Assembly (NCBI GenBank): GCA_964590495.1
Contig: CAZPWQ010000003.1
Span: 1-64,000, forward strand
Direction of reading: 5' to 3'
Origin: CAZPWQ01 sp964590495
GTDB taxonomy: Bacteria > Bacteroidota > Rhodothermia > Balneolales > Balneolaceae
Length of the DNA stretch: 64,000 nucleotides
The position numbers and the translations under genes are program-made. Positions within the stretch are counted from its first letter, which is position 1. The number at the start of each line of letters is the position of its first letter. This document shows, in pieces, positions 8,372 through 16,098 of the stretch. The notes below the pieces were generated by a model. That model worked only from the letters and a program-made list of their open reading frames with translations. It was not told where the DNA came from and did no database searches.

Positions 8372-9462
8372 AATAGTGCCACCGCCTTCCTGCCGATCTC
8401 ACTCCCTATGGCAATCCCCATTCCGCTGAGTCCCGACGCTACAAAGCGGTGTTTGTCGAGCTGTTTTACGATCGGTGTTTTAGTAGAGGTAAATCCCATT
8501 ATTCCCGACCATTCATGCTCGATTTGCCAGCTTCCCGGCAGTTCGAGAACCTCATCCACAAAATGCACCAGGTGATCTTTTATTTGTTGATTGGTGCCAA
8601 ATTGATCGGTCGTTTCCTCGTCTACCGCCAGATTACGTGCTCCGCCGATCAGCAGACGATCATTGATATTTCGGAAATAGATATAGCCATTGTCATGGTG
8701 GAAAATCCCTTTCCATGGCATTTCGGGGATTTCATTCGTTACAAATACATAACCCCGGGCGGGTTTAATTTCCAAATCCGGCAACAGTCTTTTGACAAAA
8801 CCGTTCGCTGCTATCAATATTTTTTTTGCTTCAAGTTGTTGTCCGCCGGACAGAGTAATAACTCCCGCCGGAGATATATCCTCAACACTGCTGTTCCACT
8901 TGACCTCCACACCTTGTAGTCCGATACGATGAATAAGCTCCTGCATCATTCTGCCCGGATGCAGCGCCCCTTCAAGCCGGTTATAAATCACGGGATACCC
9001 ATTAAGGGTGTCCGTTTTGTAAACATCTTCCTCACCCAAAAGATCACTCATCCAGCCGTTGAATCTTTCTATCTGTGAAGCTGAATTCTCAAATGCCTCT
9101 TGTGATGTAAACAGTTCACGTCCCCCGCAGGCTTCATAGCCGATCGCCTTATCACCCAGCGTTTTCCGGAGCAGTTTCAATCCTTCATGACGCCTCTTGA
9201 TTCGCTTTTTTATATTACTTTCGGATTCCAGATCCGTATCAGCAATATGCTCGGAAATAGAGCCTACACAGGCGAAACCTGCATTCCGGGTACTTGCACC
9301 TTTAGGTAAAAAGCCCCGTTCAATAACAGTGACCCGTGCGGCCGGATGCTCCTGCTTATAGAATAAAGCACTCATCAGGCCGACAATTCCTGCTCCCACT
9401 ATAATCACATCATAAGATTTGAGCAGGCTGTCTTTTTCCCAGTATGAAGCGGTATAACTCAT
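8353..9462 (-). CDS. FAD-dependent oxidoreductase, DAO/DadA superfamily
   Basis: A 369-residue flavoprotein. The start is placed at 9462, where ATG overlaps the upstream stop as TAATG, giving translational coupling; a longer start at 9534 would run well into the upstream gene. The dinucleotide-binding motif VIIVGAGIVG is at about residues 19-28, and the DAO-type C-terminal GLSGMGIAIGSEIGRKA contacts FAD. It should oxidise the C-N bond of an amine or amino acid. Coupling to an M20 amidohydrolase suggests that an N-acyl amino acid is first deacylated and then oxidised, but the substrate is not identified. Confidence 0.85.
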   Translation of the reverse strand: MSYTASYWEKDSLLKSYDVIIVGAGIVGLMSALFYKQEHPAARVTVIERGFLPKGASTRNAGFACVGSISEHIADTDLESESNIKKRIKRRHEGLKLLRKTLGDKAIGYEACGGRELFTSQEAFENSASQIERFNGWMSDLLGEEDVYKTDTLNGYPVIYNRLEGALHPGRMMQELIHRIGLQGVEVKWNSSVEDISPAGVITLSGGQQLEAKKILIAANGFVKRLLPDLEIKPARGYVFVTNEIPEMPWKGIFHHDNGYIYFRNINDRLLIGGARNLAVDEETTDQFGTNQQIKDHLVHFVDEVLELPGSWQIEHEWSGIMGFTSTKTPIVKQLDKHRFVASGLSGMGIAIGSEIGRKAVALLNSKSE

Positions 9463-10667
9463 TACTGCTTTTTGTTTTCCGGAAGGGGTTGAAATACGAG
9501 TGATGCCATTAATGCAGCTCCGGTGGTAAAACATTCCTCGTCGATATTGTATTTGGAATGGTGCCAGCTATAGGTGGATTCTGTTCCCTCACTGCCACTT
9601 CCCAGGAAAAAGAAAACACCGGGAAAATACTGTTGGTAGAAAGCGAAATCTTCACCAGCCATAATCGGTTCATCAAGCATTACCACATTTTCGCTTCCAA
9701 TAAGATCCCCGGCCGTATTAATTACAATATCCGTTGCCCAGCCGGTGTTACTGACGGCCGGATAGCCATAGTCAAAATTAAATTCATAACGGCCACCCGC
9801 AGCTTCTGTCACGCTTTTCACAATCTGTTCGATCCTGTTTTTGATCATATCGGCTGTCTCCTGCGAAAAAGTACGTACGGTACCGAGCATTTCTACTTTT
9901 TCGGGAATGATATTATGGGCGGATCCGCCCGCAATCTTTCCTACGGTGACCACGGCAGGTTCGGTGGGATTTACACTGCGGCTTACAATCGTCTGCAGCT
10001 GATTTACAATCTGTGAAGCCATTACAATCGGATCTTTCGCCTGATGCGGGGAAGCCGCATGTCCACCCTGACCGATAACCTCAATTCTGAATTCATCGGG
10101 ACGCGCCATCAACGGACCTTTACGCAATGCAATTTTACCAGGCGCCAGGTTGGGATTTGAATGCAATCCATAAATAACGTCAACCCCCTTTTCCTGCAGA
10201 TATCCTGTCTCGCAGAGCAGGCGTCCGCCACCGGGCAGTTTTTCCTCTCCCGGCTGATAGATAAGCAGAACAGTACCTTCAATTTCTTCTTTCAATTCTG
10301 ATAATATGCGCGCAACGCCTAATAGATTAGCCGTATGACTGTCATGTCCGCAGCAATGAGCCACACCTTCATTCCGGGAAATAAACTCCTTTTTATGATC
10401 ACCCTCTTCCAGAATTGGTAAAGCATCAATATCGGCACGCAAGGCAACTACCCGGTCCGAAGATTTTCCACCTTTCAGGACTCCTATGCAGCCTGTCTCC
10501 AGCGGCCGGTCAACCTGAATACCAAGTGATTCCAGCTTTTCAATGATGAATTCAGTTGTTTCAAACTCCTGGTAACTCAATTCCGGATGACGATGCAGAT
10601 GTCTCCGCATTTCTATCATATTGGAATGATATTTTTGGGCCCGTGTTATAATATTTCTCAGATCCAT
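9462..10667 (-). CDS. M20 family amidohydrolase (N-acyl amino acid/hippurate hydrolase type)
   Basis: A 401-residue zinc-dependent amidase without a signal peptide. Metal-site motifs include the HCCGHDSHTANL segment, IYQPGEEKLPGGG with the catalytic glutamate, and a downstream GLHSNP and MAGEDFAFY. The dimerisation domain begins near EFRIEVIGQGGHAA. It fits the aminoacylase/hippuricase/IAA-amino acid hydrolase branch of M20D. It is the first gene of a coupled two-gene unit with the FAD oxidoreductase, whose start codon overlaps its stop by one base. Confidence 0.92.
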   Translation of the reverse strand: MDLRNIITRAQKYHSNMIEMRRHLHRHPELSYQEFETTEFIIEKLESLGIQVDRPLETGCIGVLKGGKSSDRVVALRADIDALPILEEGDHKKEFISRNEGVAHCCGHDSHTANLLGVARILSELKEEIEGTVLLIYQPGEEKLPGGGRLLCETGYLQEKGVDVIYGLHSNPNLAPGKIALRKGPLMARPDEFRIEVIGQGGHAASPHQAKDPIVMASQIVNQLQTIVSRSVNPTEPAVVTVGKIAGGSAHNIIPEKVEMLGTVRTFSQETADMIKNRIEQIVKSVTEAAGGRYEFNFDYGYPAVSNTGWATDIVINTAGDLIGSENVVMLDEPIMAGEDFAFYQQYFPGVFFFLGSGSEGTESTYSWHHSKYNIDEECFTTGAALMASLVFQPLPENKKQ

Positions 10668-10831
10668 AAACTTAATGACGGTTTATTGATAACGAAAATG
10701 AAGCTTTAATAATAATAGATTGAATATAGATAAATAAAACAGGTATGTTTTCTATTTCCGCAACAATCCTTACAGCTTTACCGTAGACATTCTGCATAAG
10801 GAAAAAGAAATAATTATGATAATGTAAGTGT

Positions 10832-12139
10832 ATGAACAATCGAAGAATATCCTGGGAAATCGTTCTTGCCGGCATCACGTTTATCGGTATAGCCATCTTC
10901 CTGTTGAACCGAGATTCACCCAGCGACCATAGGCATCGTACCGCTGATTTCTCACATCCCGAGTCCCCCCCGCATCCAGATGCTCCTTTTCCCAATTCAT
11001 TCGTTATCGATCTCCAAAATATTGAGAATCTGAAGAACCTGGAAAATCTGAAAAATTTAAAAAATCTCAGAAATCTGGAAAACCTGGAAATACATCTGGA
11101 AAATATTGATAACCTCATAGAAGAGAAATTAAACAATGCCGATGTTGAAAGTACGGTTAATCAGTCACTTGAGAACCTCGAAAAAGAACTTCAAAAAATT
11201 GAGAATGCTGATTTCAAAGTTAAGCTCCAGGATCGAAAGGTATATATTAACAAAGATTACAATATTTCAGAGGGAGCCTGGAGCGAAGTAAGTCCGGGTG
11301 TATATGTATTCCAGGAATCATTTCCGATTGCCGATATTGAATCAATGGATCTGGATCTCGGTTTTGGCAATATCAATGTGGTGGGAACCGATGGTGAAAC
11401 AGGTGAAATTACCGTTCGCGCAACGGGTGAAATGAATAATGCCGATGAATTTGAGAAAAAACTAAAAATAAGTAAACAATTGAATCCTCCGGGTGCAACT
11501 TTCAAATTACATGCCCCCGAAGATTCGAGAATATCTGACGGGCTGAATCTTGAGACCACGCTGTCGATTCCCCGGAACGTACGTGTTCAAGCTTCAACTT
11601 CGGGCGGACATATTTCTGCAAATCACCTGAACAGTGATCAGGATTTCAAAACAATGGGTGGACATATAACTTTAAGCATGGTGGATGGCCGAACCAGTGC
11701 CAAAACGCAGGGCGGACATATAACCAGTGATGAAATAGGCGGTGATGTTTCGCTGGAAACGGCAGGAGGTCATATTAAAATCCAAAAAGCCAATGGATCT
11801 CTTTCAGTCAAAACGGGTGGTGGACATATCAATATTTCAGAACTTACCGGCAGTGTCGATGCCAAAACTTCCGGCGGAAATATATCTGCAACCCTGCTTA
11901 AAGCTGACGGACCTCTCAAATTTTCGACATCGGCAGGCAATGTGAAACTTCTCATCCCTGGTCAAACTCCGGCTGACCTGGATATATCAGGCACCTCTGT
12001 AAGTCTGGATAACGGATTCCACTTGAACGGGACCAGTAACAAAGGCAGAATTAACGGTACCATAAACGGAGGAGGCATTCCTATCGTTATCAATTGTGGA
12101 TATGGTAACGTAAATATTGCTCCCAATGAAAAAGAATGA
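10832..12139 (+). CDS. DUF4097-type beta-solenoid membrane-anchored protein
   Basis: A 435-residue protein with one transmembrane segment (residues 9-26), a Pro/His-rich linker, and a region at about 64-122 dominated by the iterated pattern N-L-E/K-N, which should form an Asn/Leu-rich helix. A C-terminal DUF4097 beta-solenoid (about 165-430) follows. Within it, GGHI or GGNI recurs with histidines at 260, 278, 296, 314 and 332 and an asparagine at 350, an exact 18-residue period, predicting a stacked His ladder on one face. Function is unknown; DUF4097 proteins are often called putative adhesins. Its end overlaps mnmD by 14 bases. Confidence 0.8.
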   Translation: MNNRRISWEIVLAGITFIGIAIFLLNRDSPSDHRHRTADFSHPESPPHPDAPFPNSFVIDLQNIENLKNLENLKNLKNLRNLENLEIHLENIDNLIEEKLNNADVESTVNQSLENLEKELQKIENADFKVKLQDRKVYINKDYNISEGAWSEVSPGVYVFQESFPIADIESMDLDLGFGNINVVGTDGETGEITVRATGEMNNADEFEKKLKISKQLNPPGATFKLHAPEDSRISDGLNLETTLSIPRNVRVQASTSGGHISANHLNSDQDFKTMGGHITLSMVDGRTSAKTQGGHITSDEIGGDVSLETAGGHIKIQKANGSLSVKTGGGHINISELTGSVDAKTSGGNISATLLKADGPLKFSTSAGNVKLLIPGQTPADLDISGTSVSLDNGFHLNGTSNKGRINGTINGGGIPIVINCGYGNVNIAPNEKE

Positions 12140-12911
12140 CGACGTTTATCGAACCGAGACCGAAATTGTAGAAACGCGCGATGGCTCTCATACGATTTAT
12201 TCAAAGCATTTCAACCAGCATTATCACAATCCCAACGGTGCTGTTGCGGAAAGCCGGTATGTTTTTTTTGAACAGACCAAGCTGCTTAAAGATCTGAAGC
12301 AGCGGGATAAAATGGAAATCCTTGAAATCGGATTCGGAACAGGTCTGAACCTGCTTCTTTTGATGGATTATTATCTGAGTACCGGATCAACTGCTCAAAT
12401 TACCTACCATTCGATCGAAGCGTATCCGTTGAAACCCGGTATCGCTGAAAAATTCAACTTCCGAGAGCATATCTCCCATCCCGATCTGGTACCTGTTGTG
12501 ACAGAGATTTTCAATGATCTTTCTGATGAGTATAATGAGTTTGAGGTTCATCCCAATATCACTCTCAACCTCTTTAAAGGGTTTTTTGAAGATTATAATC
12601 CCGATAATATAGCCGCCGATTATATCTTTCATGATGCTTTTTCTCCCGATGCCAATAAAGAATTATGGACCGGTGAAGTTTTTAAAAAATTAAAGTCGTG
12701 GAGTTCCGGTGACGCAGTATTGACGACCTACAGTGCGGCCTCCGCAGCCCGTGGGGCTATGGCCTGGGCGGGATGGAAAATTGCCCGTACCCGCGGTGCG
12801 CTGGGAAAACGTGAAATGACGGTGGCTTCACCCGACCCGGAAAAGATCGCCCATCTTGAACGTGCAAATGAAGAACGACTGGCTGACAGGTACAACGAAG
12901 ACGACTTCTAG
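12126..12911 (+). CDS. mnmD: tRNA 5-methylaminomethyl-2-thiouridine methyltransferase MnmD
   Basis: A 261-residue SAM methyltransferase for the last step of mnm5s2U34 synthesis in the tRNA wobble position. The SAM loop LEIGFGTGLNLLLL, the HDAFSPDANKELWT segment and the C-terminal TYSAASAARG...GKREM block are those of the MnmC methyltransferase domain. No fused FAD oxidoreductase domain is present, as in other stand-alone MnmD proteins. ATG at 12126 is preferred over an in-frame TTG nine bases upstream. It overlaps the end of the DUF4097 gene by 14 bases. Confidence 0.88.
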   Translation: MKKNDDVYRTETEIVETRDGSHTIYSKHFNQHYHNPNGAVAESRYVFFEQTKLLKDLKQRDKMEILEIGFGTGLNLLLLMDYYLSTGSTAQITYHSIEAYPLKPGIAEKFNFREHISHPDLVPVVTEIFNDLSDEYNEFEVHPNITLNLFKGFFEDYNPDNIAADYIFHDAFSPDANKELWTGEVFKKLKSWSSGDAVLTTYSAASAARGAMAWAGWKIARTRGALGKREMTVASPDPEKIAHLERANEERLADRYNEDDF

Positions 12912-12981
12912 ATGAAAGAAAGGATTGAGTTTTGATACTGAGTAATTGAGTGGCACCATCGGGCGTTGGTGACAGCATTAA

Positions 12982-13005
12982 GGTTCAAGCGTGGACGCTT
13001 GAACC
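12982..13005. terminator. hairpin between convergent genes
   Basis: Perfect 10-base arms (ggttcaagcg and its complement, 12982-12991 and 12996-13005) with a 4-base loop. It lies between the ends of mnmD (+) and the helicase gene (-). There is no T-run, so termination activity is uncertain. Confidence 0.5.
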
Positions 13006-13055
13006 AGCCAGGTATGCTCCGACACAGACGAAGCATCTGGTATCTGATACCAAAC

Positions 13056-15017
13056 CTACATCCTGTCCAGCAATTTACCCAATAACTTATTCCCGTAAAT
13101 CTTATGAATGTGATCCATATCCGCCAAAATAACCAGACGTTCTTTACTTCGCGAAAAAGCGACGTTAAGCAATCTCGGTACTGCCAGTCCGTTCTTTTCT
13201 TCGTCAAACGGCCGAACGGAGTAATGGCGTTTGCGGCCGTATTGCGTTTCGCCGCTCATCACGGTATCAAAAATAATCACTTCCTTTTCCCGCCCCTGAA
13301 AGGTGTGGATGGTTCCGACCTCGATCATCCCCAGGTTTTCTTCATACAATTTCTGCCGGATCTCATAGACCGTATTCCGGAAAGGGACGATAATACCTAT
13401 TTCCTCAACCGGAATGTGCTGCTTAAGCATCAGTCTTCTTACCATCTTGACAATCAATATGGCATGCACTTCATTCAGCGGACTAAATCCCCGTGAATCA
13501 TCTTTTTGTCTCAGTTCCGGTCCGTACTTCTGGCTGTCGATTAAATTTACAGTCGGTGAACTCTTCCGCTCTTTGCTTCCATTGACAATCGGCGAAGGAT
13601 CCGCTTTCGCAGTCTTAAGCCTGCCTTCATAAAACACAGTACTTAAAATCTCCGCCAGATCCTTGTTGAGCCGGTATTGCGTATCAAAAAAGGTGGTTAA
13701 CGAACGGTTCTGATCATGCCAGGTAAACAGGTCCTCAGTACTTTTAGCTTTCGATACGAAAGTAAAGATATCCTCTTCCAGGAATTTCCGTGCCTGTTTG
13801 TTATTTGTCAATGCTATCGGCGGCAACTGCATCGGATCTCCCACCACCACAACATGATCTTTGGCTTTGGAGGCCAGTACCATCAGGTAGGGCAGGTTTG
13901 CCATTGAAGCTTCGTCTATAACCACAGCATCGAATTGTTGTCCGTCGAACAGATCGGACGTACAAACCTTTGCCAGCGTAGTAGCTACGAGCTGCTTCCG
14001 TTCCAGCTCAAAGCGTTCACTGACGGTTATCAGCCGTTCAATCTTCTCCTCTACTTCCGCTTCTCCGCCGTGTTCATCCAGCCGTTCGCCCAGCATATTG
14101 ATCTCATCATTAAGTTCCTGCGGCACATCTTCACCGTGCGACATCAGGTTGTCGATCTCACTTTGCAGCTTCTGGTATTTACCCAGGACATTCTGGAGGC
14201 GCGCGGCCTTCTCTTTTTGCTGTTCCTGCTTTTCCCGGATATATTTGTCAAAAAGCACCTCTTCCAGTCGCTCGCTTTCCAGGGCCATTTCACCGAAACG
14301 GGTCACATCTTTTTCGAGATGTTCTTTCTCCACAGCCGTTAGCGCTTCAAGGACACTCAACAAGCCGACATCAACAGCTCTGTTGGTATTGGTCGCGAAT
14401 AGTACCCGTTTACCTTTAATCAGGTAGTTGGCGATCATAAATCCGAGTGTCGAGGTTTTACCCGTTCCCGGCGGTCCCCATACATAGAGCACCTTATTTT
14501 GAAGGGCCTTCATCAGGGCTTCAAGCTGATATTTATTTCGTTTGCTGTCATCCAGCACCCTGATCTCCTCATCCTTGCTGTGGTGCTTGTAGCGGTCGGG
14601 ATAGAACAGGTGAGCCATTCGTTCCCGTTCATCTTTTGAATTCGATTCAAGCAGCTGTTCCAGCTCTGTCCGGAGTTTCCGGAGTACGAAATCATTTTCC
14701 CATTCCAGGCTTACTTTTTTCAGTGACTTTCCAAAATTGTGAGGGAAATGCAATACGATCTTTTCATCTCCTATCTCAACCGGGTAAAGCTCCAGCTCTT
14801 TTTCATAATCCTCCATCTCCCCGCGAATCACCTCTGCAAATCGCATAGAGGTATTATGGGATTCAAACTCATAATAAAAAACCCCGGGCGGATGATTTTC
14901 CTTGCGTTTGCCATCGAACAAAACATCATGGGCAGGTCTTTCCCGCACTATCTCAATTTCGGCTTCTACAGCCTCCAGCGCACGCTTAATAAGTTTTTTT
15001 ATTTTTTTCTTGTTCAT
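13056..15017 (-). CDS. superfamily 1 DNA/RNA helicase (Upf1-like AAA domains)
   Basis: A 653-residue cytoplasmic helicase. Walker A is GPPGTGKTS at 181-189 and Walker B is VVIDEASMA near 385. Later motifs are GDPMQLPPI, TQYRLN, GTIHTFQGREKEV and a C-terminal LNVAFSRSKERLVIL typical of the UvrD_C_2/AAA_12 fold. A charged coiled-coil-like insert lies between the early motifs (about 255-345). The closest recognised relatives are Upf1/IGHMBP2-type bacterial helicases, whose role is poorly known. The GntR gene upstream is on the same strand 91 bases away. Confidence 0.88.
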   Translation of the reverse strand: MNKKKIKKLIKRALEAVEAEIEIVRERPAHDVLFDGKRKENHPPGVFYYEFESHNTSMRFAEVIRGEMEDYEKELELYPVEIGDEKIVLHFPHNFGKSLKKVSLEWENDFVLRKLRTELEQLLESNSKDERERMAHLFYPDRYKHHSKDEEIRVLDDSKRNKYQLEALMKALQNKVLYVWGPPGTGKTSTLGFMIANYLIKGKRVLFATNTNRAVDVGLLSVLEALTAVEKEHLEKDVTRFGEMALESERLEEVLFDKYIREKQEQQKEKAARLQNVLGKYQKLQSEIDNLMSHGEDVPQELNDEINMLGERLDEHGGEAEVEEKIERLITVSERFELERKQLVATTLAKVCTSDLFDGQQFDAVVIDEASMANLPYLMVLASKAKDHVVVVGDPMQLPPIALTNNKQARKFLEEDIFTFVSKAKSTEDLFTWHDQNRSLTTFFDTQYRLNKDLAEILSTVFYEGRLKTAKADPSPIVNGSKERKSSPTVNLIDSQKYGPELRQKDDSRGFSPLNEVHAILIVKMVRRLMLKQHIPVEEIGIIVPFRNTVYEIRQKLYEENLGMIEVGTIHTFQGREKEVIIFDTVMSGETQYGRKRHYSVRPFDEEKNGLAVPRLLNVAFSRSKERLVILADMDHIHKIYGNKLLGKLLDRM

Positions 15018-15108
15018 TTTGAACGGTTAACCTATTCTCATCATAATTTTAACATGGTTAAAATAAAAGGCAAAGCTTTAACTTCTCATCTCTCACTTTC
15101 CTTTCCCG

Positions 15109-16002
15109 CTATTGATCCCAAAGTTCGGCCCGGATCGTACTGGCGCTTTGTTCCGAAATAGTATATTCCAGCTGAATACGTCTTCGTTCAGGTATTTTTT
15201 CCTCAACCAGTTTCGCGCTCTGTGAGGTGTACAATATAAGATCTGTCTCCCGAACAAACAGGGGCAATGATTTACCATAAGTAGCACCTGCTACAAAAGA
15301 ACCCCCGAACCTGATACTAGCCTTCAGTTCACCGATGATCTTTGTTATTGTCTTATCCTCCGTTGTTACCAGGCCGATGGTTTCAATTGCCGCACGGTCA
15401 ACTATCGAAAGCAGCGTATCGGGATTGATGTTATAGACAATCGGCAGCAACCGCCCGGTTTCCGCAAAATCCCGGAAACTGTTTACCAGTTGCACAGGAA
15501 CGAACAGCGCATCATATTTGACGGTCTCATTATACTGGTTTTCATTTAATACCCTGCTTCGCACTCCCACTTCTTTCTTGATAGCGTCGGCCAGCATATT
15601 CCCAAGCTCATTGGTCTCCCCGATACTGGCACAGGTTTCGATGCGGTCGGGCCAGTCCATAAAGCTGAGCTGCTCCTGGAACAATTCGTCAATTTCGGAT
15701 TCATCCAGTCCGTAGCCGATCAGCTCTTCCAGCAATGATCTCATTTTCTCGGCACCGACTTCAAGCCGGTCTGCCTTGTCCAACAGCGTATTTTGACGCT
15801 CAACGATAAAGCCCCTGCCCCGCTCACCCCGTATCAGACCTTCATCAGCCAGGATGTGATAAGCTTTGCGAACGGTGTGAAAACTCGACTCCAGCTGCTG
15901 ACCCAGTTCACGCGTAGACGGCAACATTTCACCCACCTGAAACTGCTTGGTGGCGATCATCAGGCGAATACGATCGGCGATATATTTGGCGGAGGTTTTC
16001 AA
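15109..16002 (-). CDS. GntR family transcriptional regulator
   Basis: A 297-residue repressor-type protein. The N-terminal winged helix-turn-helix (about residues 5-75: VGEMLPSTRELGQQL...VRKAYHILADEGLIRGERGRGFIV) is typical GntR. The C-terminal ~200 residues do not show a recognisable FadR, HutC or MocR effector domain; the region after 120 has a mixed alpha/beta, periplasmic-binding-protein-like look, which is a guess. Effector and targets are unknown. The palindromic word repeat just upstream (16029-16085) is more likely a dispersed repeat than its operator. Confidence 0.82.
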   Translation of the reverse strand: MKTSAKYIADRIRLMIATKQFQVGEMLPSTRELGQQLESSFHTVRKAYHILADEGLIRGERGRGFIVERQNTLLDKADRLEVGAEKMRSLLEELIGYGLDESEIDELFQEQLSFMDWPDRIETCASIGETNELGNMLADAIKKEVGVRSRVLNENQYNETVKYDALFVPVQLVNSFRDFAETGRLLPIVYNINPDTLLSIVDRAAIETIGLVTTEDKTITKIIGELKASIRFGGSFVAGATYGKSLPLFVRETDLILYTSQSAKLVEEKIPERRRIQLEYTISEQSASTIRAELWDQ

Positions 16003-16028
16003 TGTTTTTTGGGATTAAAATCTGTTTG

Positions 16029-16085
16029 GAGCGCAGATGACGCAGATATCCGTGATTATTCGTCTGATCTGCGTCATTCGTGTTC
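16029..16085. repeat. inverted word repeat (CGCAGATGACGCAGAT type)
   Basis: The words GCAGATGACGCAGAT and ATCTGCGTCATTCG face each other in the 96-base gap between the gntR start and the mutS stop. Its architecture is like the other iterated-word hairpins in the window. Confidence 0.55.
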
Positions 16086-16098
16086 CATTCTTTCGTTT

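Noticed and set aside
10672..11136. Minus-strand Phe/Arg/Ser-rich 154-codon open frame
   Set aside because: It is antisense to the Asn/Leu-iterated stalk of the DUF4097 gene. Its strange composition is the mirror of that repeat, and the part outside the gene has no protein-like pattern.
12908..13207. Extra minus-strand 99-codon frame at the helicase 3' end
   Set aside because: It overlaps the C-terminus of the helicase in another frame and shows no independent coding features.
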